A DNA stretch of 48,205 nucleotides from NCBI GenBank assembly GCA_017983675.1, contig JAGOAZ010000012.1, positions 1-48,205 on the forward strand. Direction: 5' to 3'. The position numbers and the translations under genes were made by a program. Below the pieces are notes generated by a model. That model worked only from the letters and a program-made list of their open reading frames with translations. It was not told the DNA's origin and searched no databases. Shown here in pieces: positions 40,886 to 48,205 of this stretch (its first letter is position 1; the number at the start of each line of letters is the position of its first letter). This DNA is from Fluviicola sp. GTDB lineage: Bacteria; Bacteroidota; Bacteroidia; Flavobacteriales_D; Crocinitomicaceae.

Positions 40886-43800
40886 ATGAATTTACTTCAA
40901 AAACTGACTAAATTAATGCTATTTGTTTTTTCACTTATAGCTTTCGTTTTCCAAAGTTACGCGCAATGTAATACTTCTAACTTTACTGTTCAATCTGTCC
41001 AGGGGTCTTGTTTTTCTAATGCAGAAATTAAAGTAACAGTTCCCGCGTCTACTGGTTGTTATGGTTGGGTTGCTGAAATCACAAAAACAGGAGGTACGCC
41101 AGTTGCACAAAATATACCAACAATTGGTGGAGTTGTGACATTTAGTTCGTTACAAGCAGGTCAATATAATGTTGTTTTATCTAACGGGTTTACCACATTA
41201 ACTTATTCGGGTAATCCTGTTTCTGTAGCTACTACCTACACAAATATGGTTGTCAATATTTCAAATTTACCACCAACTTGTTCAAGTAATTCTTCTAATT
41301 ACTCTCCAGACGGAACGATTACAATCAATGTACCTTCAGGAGGTATTGGTCCATTTGTTTATAAAGTAGTTTCACAATACGGTACTCAAATTGACACCCT
41401 TCCAGCTCGAACCAAAACATTCGGGAATATGGGAAATGGTGAAACTGTTAATGTTGCTGTAACTGACTTGGTAAACGGAAGTGCTGGTTGTGAAGTGGTT
41501 AAAACACAAATTCCTGTTTTATCTGCTAATACGTCTGCAATATTAACGTATGGTGATAGAGCATATAATTTAATTCGGGACTGTTCTGTTGATTGTAATT
41601 CATATAAATTATACATCAACTTAAGAAATCTCTCAACAACACGTTTGAATAATATATTAATTCCTGGTAATGCAATAATTACTATTAATAGTGTTAATTA
41701 TCCATTAACATACATACCTGCTCAAAATAGATTTACTTACGATCCTGTTGCAGTAGGTGGTCCAGCATTGACTAATAATTTATCTGTTACAACTCGTTTT
41801 GATTGGGGATGTGGTATTTTAACACGGACTTCCAACATTTCGATGCCTACCAATTATTTGAATGCTTATGTAACAAATCTACCTGACAATGCAAATTGTA
41901 CGACTAAATATCGCTTCACGATAATTGGTGATCAAGATTATTTAAGCGGTGGTTATTATGATCGTAATGTCTATTATTGCGCGCCAAATTCTGTTGTTTT
42001 TGAAAGAAGAATATCAACAAGTCCTGATGTGTTTGATACTGTACCCGGAAATTTAATCACACCAAATCCGTATGCAACAACTTCCGATTTAAATATTGTA
42101 ACTGGTGGTACTTATCCTTCAGCGAACACTAGTTTTACAATTGAAACCGCAGGATATTATCGTGTTACCGTCAAAGATGACTGTAATTCTGTGACACGCT
42201 TTTTTAATGTAACGCCAACTAATCCTATTGAAGCAACAACTGTTGTAGGTGGGCAAGGAGTGCTAGAAGGTACCAGTGGTTTAGTCGTTACGGTAACTTC
42301 AAGTGGTATAAATGCTAACCCAACAGTTGAAATATCAAGAATTGATAATCAGTCTAGTATTACAATTAGTCCTTCACAACCTTTAACATTAGCAGGTTCA
42401 TACACAATTAATTTCCCAATAATTAAAACAATTAGTCCCACAGGTAGTAGTCAACAAAGTTTTATTGACTTACCTCTTGGTCAATACAAAGTAATTGTTC
42501 GTGATGCTTGTACAAGTATTACTGGTGCAAAAAAAGAAGTTACTATTAATTTGAATAATCCAGCTAACTACAACCCATCTTTTCAGGTTGTTAATGGTTG
42601 CGCAAATTCGAATAAACTTCATTATAACATGAACCCGAATGCAAATGCGATGACGGGTACTTCATCATTAGCAAACTTATATAATGTTACTAGCAATGGA
42701 AGTATAGGTTCTTTGGTTCAGTCCGGAGGTTATTCGGGTGTTTTCCACAACCTTTCTTCTGGAAATTATATGCTAAAGTTTCAAAATATTGGTTCTGGAA
42801 ATTGGTCAGGATATCGCTATTCAGTTGCAAGAAATTCAGCAGCAACATGGGAATATCAAAAACCCATAACAATTGATGCGTATCAAGATTTCACGTTTGA
42901 TATTTCCACTTCTTATTGTGATATTACTGATACAACATCGGGTTTAATTGCAGCACAACTTGCAGGAGGGACAATTATATACCCAACAACTTTTTCTCTT
43001 TACAAAACGAATAATGCAGTAACGCCTGTTCAAGGACCAATAACGCTCAATTCTCCCCAAACAAATGTGTTGTTTACCAATGTTACAAATGGAAATTATT
43101 TTATTCGTGCAACAAATAATTGTTATAGTGTCGATCAAAATGTACAACTTTCAGGAAATATAAGTGTTCCAACTGCAGAAGTAGATAATGCTTTTGTATG
43201 TCCAAATGAACCAGCAGCAATTGCAATTATCTCTGCAACAACAAATCTTTATGATATTACATGGAAAAATGCGTTGGGTCAAGTTGTTGGTAATGGTATG
43301 CCTGTAAGTTTAGCTCCAGCTCAAACAGAAACCTTTACTGCTACATTTACATTGAATTCAAGTCTTGGTTGTGCCAATACCCAAGTATACAGTTCAGATG
43401 TTTTAGTGAATGTTACACCAAATCCTGATTCATTGTTAACGGTGTCTGATATTGATTTATGTGACAACCTTATTTTTGAAGTGAAATTAGATAGCTCACA
43501 AATTAACTTTGATTATGAATTGTTAAATAGCAACAAACAATCGTTATCGCCTCCTTATATCATTCATGGAAATGGTTTTCCTTTAACTTTTACAATACCT
43601 ACTAATATTACATTGAATGCTGGTGATGTTTTCTACGTTTCATCAACAAATGGAAATGAAGGATGTGCTGCTATTTTGGAAGATAGTTGTCTCGTTTTTC
43701 AATCTACAGCTGATTCTACTTTAAATGTTAATGGCGATGCGATTTGTCTCGGTGAAGATGGTACTATTGAAATTGAAAATTCTGAAATAGGCGTAAATTA

Positions 43801-46800
43801 TACCGTATTCAAAAACAATCAACCAGTAACGCCTGTTTTATCAGCATTTGGTGATGGAAACTCAATTAATTTTACAATCCCAAGCTCTTTACTTGTTAGT
43901 GGAATAAATTCATTTAGCATTCAAGCAACTGATACTGGTTGTGCAAATGTCTTTTTGACTCAAAAAGGAATTATTGCCGTTGATACAGTAAATCCTGTAT
44001 TTATTTCTTGTCCTTCAAATAGTCAAGTTTTTGTTGTAAGCGGAACATGTGCCAATACAGCTACTTGGACCTTACCAACAGCATCTGATAATTGTGCGCT
44101 GGATACAATTATTGGTTCACATGCTCCTGGTAGTACTTTTCAATTAGGTGCTACAGTTGTTACTTATGTTGCTTATGATGAAGTTGGAAATACCGATACG
44201 TGCTCTTTTGTTGTAACGGTGGTTGATAATATTGCTCCCGTTTTCACTTCATGTCCCCAAAATATAATTAAAACAATTGCTCAGACTAATTCTTCTGCCA
44301 ATGTCATTTTGCCAAGTCCAGTAGCAACTGATAATTGTCAAGTTGATACATTTGTTTTATCTCATGTTTCTAATGCATTATTCCCGCTTGGGAATACAAC
44401 AGTTAGCTATTTAGTTTTCGACGCAGCAGGTAATTCTGATACGTGTACCTTTGTAGTTACTGTCGTTAGAAATGATTCTCCGATTGCTTTGAATGACTCG
44501 ATTAGTTTAAACGAAGATAGTCAAGCTACAATAGTTGTCGTTACGAATGACACAGATCAAATAGGAGGGATTGATATTGCTTCTGTTTCAATTATATCAA
44601 ATCCTTCCAACGGAACTGCTAGTGTTGGATCAAATGGACAAATCACTTATATTCCTGCTTTAAATTTCAATGGTATTGATTCGCTTCTTTATACTATTTG
44701 TGACTTAGCTAGTCCAACTTATTGTGATACAGCTACAGTTTATTTTAGAGTGCTTCCAGTAAACGACGCGCCAATTGTTGACGATGAAAACATTACGACA
44801 AACGAAGATACACCTGCAACGGGTGATTTAACAGATGCAGGCGACTTTGATCCTGACGGAACAACATTGACAGCCAACACAACGCCAGTTGATGCACCAA
44901 ATCATGGTACAATTGTCATCAACACTGACGGAACATATACTTATACACCAACTGCGAACTTCAACGGAACAGATACAGTAGTTGTATCTATTTGCGATAG
45001 CGGATTACCATTGCCAGCAAGTTGTGTGAACGATACGATTTTCATTACAGTAAACGCAGTAAACGATGCGCCTCTTGTTGACGATGAAAATATCACAACA
45101 AACGAGGACACCGCGGCTTCAGGCGATTTAACTGATGCTGGTGATTCAGATCCTGACGGAACAACATTGACTGCAAACACAACGCCTGTTGATGCACCAA
45201 ATCACGGAACGATTGTTATCAATCCTAACGGAACATATACGTATACACCAGCTGCAAACTTCAACGGAACAGATACTGTAGTTGTATCGATTTGCGATAG
45301 CGGATTACCAATGCCAGCGATTTGTGCTAACGATACAATTTTCATCACAGTGAATCCAGTAAACGACGCGCCAATTGTTGACGATGAAAACATTACGACA
45401 AACGAAGATACACCTGCAACGGGTGACTTAACAAATGCAGGTGACTCAGATCCTGAAGGAACAACATTAACGGTAAACACAACACCAGTTGTTGCACCAA
45501 ACCACGGAACGATTGTAATCAATACTGACGGAACGTTTACATATACGCCGACGACAAATTTCAATGGTAGAGATACGGTGGTTGTTTCAATTTGTGATAA
45601 TGGTTTGCCTTTGCCAGCGCTTTGTTCAAATGCCACCATTTTTATAACTGTAAATCTAATTAATGATGCACCGATTGCAAATAATGATTCAGCTATAACG
45701 AATGAAGATACTCCGTTAGCAATTAATGTCTTATCAAATGATGTGGATAATGATGGGTTAATTGTTTCATCTTCTGTGACTGTTACGACAGCTCCTTCTA
45801 ATGGTTCAACAAGTGTAAATCCAATATCGGGTGCAATAACGTATACTCCAAATGCAAATTTCATTGGAACGGATGTATTTACGTATCAAGTATGTGATAA
45901 TGGTCCAGCTGTTTTGTGTGATTTTGCAACAGTTATGATTACTATTAAACCTAAAAAAGATACTATTACTGTAACAACAAGCGAAGAAACTCCAAATACA
46001 ATTTGTACAAGTTCGTTTACAAATTTCGGATCGTATCCAGTTGTAGCTGTTTCGATTTGTGATGCACCAAATAATGGTGTAATTACTTCTGCAGTAGGCA
46101 CATCGTGTTTTACTTATACTCCTGCTAGTAATTTCTCTGGAAATGATACAATTTGTGTGATTTCTTGTGGGGCAAATGGATTATGTGATACATCAATTGT
46201 AGTCATTGTTGTTAATCCAATTAATGATACACCAATTGTTGATAATGAAATCATCACAACAAACGAAGATACAGCAGTATCGGGTGACTTGACAAACGCT
46301 GGTGACTCTGATCCTGAAGGAACAACGTTGACTGCAAACACAACACCAGTTGATGCCCCAAATCACGGAACGATTATTATCAATCCTAACGGAACATATA
46401 CATACACACCAACTGTAAACTTCAACGGAACAGATACAGTTGTTGTTTCCATCTGCGATAATGGTTTGCCATTGCCAGCGATTTGTGCAAACGATACAAT
46501 TTTCATAACAGTGAATCCTGTAAACGACGCGCCAATTGTTGATAATGAAATTATCACAACAAATGAAGATACAGCGGCAACAGGTGACTTGACAAACGCA
46601 GGTGACTCAGATCCGGATGGAACAACATTGACTGCAAACACAACGCCAGTTGATGGACCAAATCACGGAACGATTGTCATTAATCCAAACGGAACGTTTA
46701 CATACACACCAACTGCAAACTACAACGGAACAGATACAGTAGTTGTATCGATTTGTGATGGTGGATTACCATTGCCAGCAAGTTGTGTGAACGACACGAT

Positions 46801-48205
46801 TTTCATCACGGTATCAAAAACGAATGATGCTCCGAATGCAGTTAATGATAATGTCTCAACAAATGAAGATACGCCTGTTGCAATTTCTGTAATTTCAAAT
46901 GATGTTGATTTAGATGGGATATTAAACCCATCAACAGTACATGTTGTAAGCACTCCAACACATGGATTTACATCCGTAAATTCAATAACAGGTGAAATAA
47001 CTTATACACCGAATACTGATTTTATAGGTACAGATAATTTTACTTATCAAGTTTGTGATAATGGATCACCTGTAATGTGTGCTACAGCTACTGTTTTTGT
47101 AACAATAAAACCAGTAAAAGATACGTCTACAATTTCAACACCTGAAGAAACCCCAATCACTATTTGTACAAATACGTTAACTAATTTTGGCGCATCTCCA
47201 ATTGTTTCAATCTCATTGTGTAACCCACCAAATAATGGAGTTCTTACACCTGCATTTGGAACTTCATGCTTCACATATACACCAGCAAACAACTTTATTG
47301 GAAATGATACAATTTGTGTGATTTCTTGCGCCCTAAATGGATTGTGTGATACATCCGTAATTGTAATTTCGGTAAATCCAATTAATGATGCACCAATTGC
47401 AAATAATGATTCAGCTGTAACGAATGAAGATACTCCGTTAGCAATTAATGTCTTATCAAATGATGTTGATAATGATGGATTAATTGTTTCAACTACTGTT
47501 ACTGTTACAACTGCTCCTTCATATGGTTCAACAAGCGTAAATCCTACAACAGGTGCGATTACGTATACTCCAAATACAAATTTCATTGGAACGGATGTGT
47601 TTACGTATCAAGTATGTGACAATGGTCCAGCTGTTTTATGTGATTTTGCAACAGTCACGGTTACTGTTAAACCTAAAAAAGATACTATTACTGTAACAAC
47701 AAGCGAAGAAACTCCAAACACAATTTGTACAAATACATTTACAAATTTTGGATCGTATCCTGTTGTAGCTATTTCGATTTGTGATGCACCAAATAATGGT
47801 GTAATTACTCCTGCTGTAGGCACATCGTGTTTTACATATACACCTGCTAGTAATTTCTCTGGAAATGATACAATTTGTGTGATTTCTTGTGGAGCAAATG
47901 GATTATGTGATACATCAATTGTAGTCATTGTTGTTAATCCAATTAATGATGCACCTCTTGTTGACGATGAAATCATCACAACAAACGAAGATACACCAGC
48001 AACAGGTGACTTAACAAATGCAGGCGACTTTGATCCTGATGGAACAACATTGACAGCAAACACAACGCCTGTTGATGGACCAAACCACGGAGGGATAGTA
48101 ATCAATATAGATGGAACGTATACATACACACCAACTGCAAACTTCAACGGAACAGACACAGTAGTTGTATCGATTTGCGATAGCGGTTTACCAATGCCAG
48201 CGATT
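40886..48205 (+). CDS. Giant secreted adhesin with HYR and cadherin-like repeats, 3' partial
   Basis: ATG at 40886 opens a normal signal peptide (MNLLQKLTKLMLFVFSLIAF, cleavage near SYA-Q); ATG at 40853 in frame is possible but adds 11 residues. The frame is open for 2440 codons to the last base. Residues 27 to about 1030 are Thr/Asn/Ser-rich beta domains. Two HYR domains follow (about 1030-1195; NPVFISCPSN and APVFTSCPQN). From about 1195 there is an array of 90-100-residue Big_9/cadherin-like (tandem-95) repeats in three types: A (starts 44762, 45062, 45362, 46223, 46523, 47945), B (45662, 46823, 47384) and C (45956, 47117, 47678). Acidic DxD/NEDT loops suit Ca2+ binding. By analogy the missing C-terminus should carry a T9SS sorting domain. 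Role: surface adhesion or gliding. Confidence 0.9.
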   Translation, partial: MNLLQKLTKLMLFVFSLIAFVFQSYAQCNTSNFTVQSVQGSCFSNAEIKVTVPASTGCYGWVAEITKTGGTPVAQNIPTIGGVVTFSSLQAGQYNVVLSNGFTTLTYSGNPVSVATTYTNMVVNISNLPPTCSSNSSNYSPDGTITINVPSGGIGPFVYKVVSQYGTQIDTLPARTKTFGNMGNGETVNVAVTDLVNGSAGCEVVKTQIPVLSANTSAILTYGDRAYNLIRDCSVDCNSYKLYINLRNLSTTRLNNILIPGNAIITINSVNYPLTYIPAQNRFTYDPVAVGGPALTNNLSVTTRFDWGCGILTRTSNISMPTNYLNAYVTNLPDNANCTTKYRFTIIGDQDYLSGGYYDRNVYYCAPNSVVFERRISTSPDVFDTVPGNLITPNPYATTSDLNIVTGGTYPSANTSFTIETAGYYRVTVKDDCNSVTRFFNVTPTNPIEATTVVGGQGVLEGTSGLVVTVTSSGINANPTVEISRIDNQSSITISPSQPLTLAGSYTINFPIIKTISPTGSSQQSFIDLPLGQYKVIVRDACTSITGAKKEVTINLNNPANYNPSFQVVNGCANSNKLHYNMNPNANAMTGTSSLANLYNVTSNGSIGSLVQSGGYSGVFHNLSSGNYMLKFQNIGSGNWSGYRYSVARNSAATWEYQKPITIDAYQDFTFDISTSYCDITDTTSGLIAAQLAGGTIIYPTTFSLYKTNNAVTPVQGPITLNSPQTNVLFTNVTNGNYFIRATNNCYSVDQNVQLSGNISVPTAEVDNAFVCPNEPAAIAIISATTNLYDITWKNALGQVVGNGMPVSLAPAQTETFTATFTLNSSLGCANTQVYSSDVLVNVTPNPDSLLTVSDIDLCDNLIFEVKLDSSQINFDYELLNSNKQSLSPPYIIHGNGFPLTFTIPTNITLNAGDVFYVSSTNGNEGCAAILEDSCLVFQSTADSTLNVNGDAICLGEDGTIEIENSEIGVNYTVFKNNQPVTPVLSAFGDGNSINFTIPSSLLVSGINSFSIQATDTGCANVFLTQKGIIAVDTVNPVFISCPSNSQVFVVSGTCANTATWTLPTASDNCALDTIIGSHAPGSTFQLGATVVTYVAYDEVGNTDTCSFVVTVVDNIAPVFTSCPQNIIKTIAQTNSSANVILPSPVATDNCQVDTFVLSHVSNALFPLGNTTVSYLVFDAAGNSDTCTFVVTVVRNDSPIALNDSISLNEDSQATIVVVTNDTDQIGGIDIASVSIISNPSNGTASVGSNGQITYIPALNFNGIDSLLYTICDLASPTYCDTATVYFRVLPVNDAPIVDDENITTNEDTPATGDLTDAGDFDPDGTTLTANTTPVDAPNHGTIVINTDGTYTYTPTANFNGTDTVVVSICDSGLPLPASCVNDTIFITVNAVNDAPLVDDENITTNEDTAASGDLTDAGDSDPDGTTLTANTTPVDAPNHGTIVINPNGTYTYTPAANFNGTDTVVVSICDSGLPMPAICANDTIFITVNPVNDAPIVDDENITTNEDTPATGDLTNAGDSDPEGTTLTVNTTPVVAPNHGTIVINTDGTFTYTPTTNFNGRDTVVVSICDNGLPLPALCSNATIFITVNLINDAPIANNDSAITNEDTPLAINVLSNDVDNDGLIVSSSVTVTTAPSNGSTSVNPISGAITYTPNANFIGTDVFTYQVCDNGPAVLCDFATVMITIKPKKDTITVTTSEETPNTICTSSFTNFGSYPVVAVSICDAPNNGVITSAVGTSCFTYTPASNFSGNDTICVISCGANGLCDTSIVVIVVNPINDTPIVDNEIITTNEDTAVSGDLTNAGDSDPEGTTLTANTTPVDAPNHGTIIINPNGTYTYTPTVNFNGTDTVVVSICDNGLPLPAICANDTIFITVNPVNDAPIVDNEIITTNEDTAATGDLTNAGDSDPDGTTLTANTTPVDGPNHGTIVINPNGTFTYTPTANYNGTDTVVVSICDGGLPLPASCVNDTIFITVSKTNDAPNAVNDNVSTNEDTPVAISVISNDVDLDGILNPSTVHVVSTPTHGFTSVNSITGEITYTPNTDFIGTDNFTYQVCDNGSPVMCATATVFVTIKPVKDTSTISTPEETPITICTNTLTNFGASPIVSISLCNPPNNGVLTPAFGTSCFTYTPANNFIGNDTICVISCALNGLCDTSVIVISVNPINDAPIANNDSAVTNEDTPLAINVLSNDVDNDGLIVSTTVTVTTAPSYGSTSVNPTTGAITYTPNTNFIGTDVFTYQVCDNGPAVLCDFATVTVTVKPKKDTITVTTSEETPNTICTNTFTNFGSYPVVAISICDAPNNGVITPAVGTSCFTYTPASNFSGNDTICVISCGANGLCDTSIVVIVVNPINDAPLVDDEIITTNEDTPATGDLTNAGDFDPDGTTLTANTTPVDGPNHGGIVINIDGTYTYTPTANFNGTDTVVVSICDSGLPMPAI
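45662..46222 (+). repeat. 561-bp B-C repeat unit, first copy
   Basis: One type B plus one type C repeat of the adhesin. The unit recurs at 47384-47944 with the same length and nearly the same DNA, including silent positions, so the duplication is recent or kept alike by gene conversion. Confidence 0.8.
47384..47944 (+). repeat. 561-bp B-C repeat unit, second copy
   Basis: Near-identical partner of 45662-46222. A diverged B-C unit of 562 or so bp at 46823-47383 lies directly before it, so B-C is the higher-order unit and A repeats are interspersed. Confidence 0.8.

Noticed and set aside
44941..48159. Series of long - strand open frames opposite the adhesin
   Set aside because: They repeat in step with the adhesin repeats, have Val/Ser/Thr-biased composition, and lack starts with leaders. 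They are antisense shadows of repeat codons.

Overview
The window is AT-rich bacterial DNA from a member of the Bacteroidota, most likely a Flavobacteriales relative of the Crocinitomicaceae/Fluviicola type (lineage is an inference). The grounds are A-rich leaders in place of clear Shine-Dalgarno sites, TAnnTTTG-type promoter boxes, a type IX secretion sorting domain, a reg_prop/Y_Y_Y sensor kinase, an Rhs tip with a Bacteroidota-style core, and an NRDE/DUF6695 gene pair. No rRNA, tRNA or CRISPR array was seen.

Positions 1-14518 look like a phage-like or plasmid-like element carrying a defence cargo. The left arm (+ strand) has a winged-helix replication initiator open at the window edge, a DnaC-type helicase loader and an Amidase_2 endolysin. 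The right arm (- strand) has a major conserved 249-aa protein with a strong terminator, plus three tiny membrane or secreted proteins. Between the arms lies a type I restriction-modification operon (hsdM, hsdS, hsdR). Inserted in that operon is a fused deaminase/GHKL-ATPase/winged-helix gene, followed by two sets of DNA iterons. After hsdR a metallophosphoesterase gene is cut off in mid-domain, and about 1 kb of GC-rich hairpin-bearing DNA without genes follows.

Positions 14820-23386 are a heavy-metal efflux operon: a His-rich small protein, a CzcA-type RND pump fused to its outer-membrane channel, a His-rich adaptor lipoprotein, a zinc/cadmium P-type ATPase and an exported HMA-type metal-binding protein. 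Downstream are a terminator, short inverted repeats and a 52-residue remnant of a tyrosine integrase, so the island was probably mobile. A Fic-domain gene with two triplets of 12-bp iterons in its upstream region follows on the - strand.

Positions 25545-29562 form a cassette array. Six copies of a structured repeat of up to 214 bp occur as three adjacent pairs. They bound an orphan Rhs tip with a putative membrane immunity protein, then a lipoprotein gene next to a transposase fragment. A T9SS-sorted secreted protein comes next.

Positions 30285-36831 are chromosomal housekeeping and envelope genes. They include an ECF sigma factor with a zinc anti-sigma protein. Two promoters with identical spacing, in front of the OB-fold/YceI operon and the thioredoxin gene, probably belong to that sigma factor or a related one.

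Positions 37093-48205 hold a two-component system (- strand) divergent from a giant secreted adhesin. The adhesin is 2440 codons long and still open at the window end. It has two HYR domains and an array of about 90-100-residue cadherin-like repeats. A paired inverted site lies between the two transcription units.
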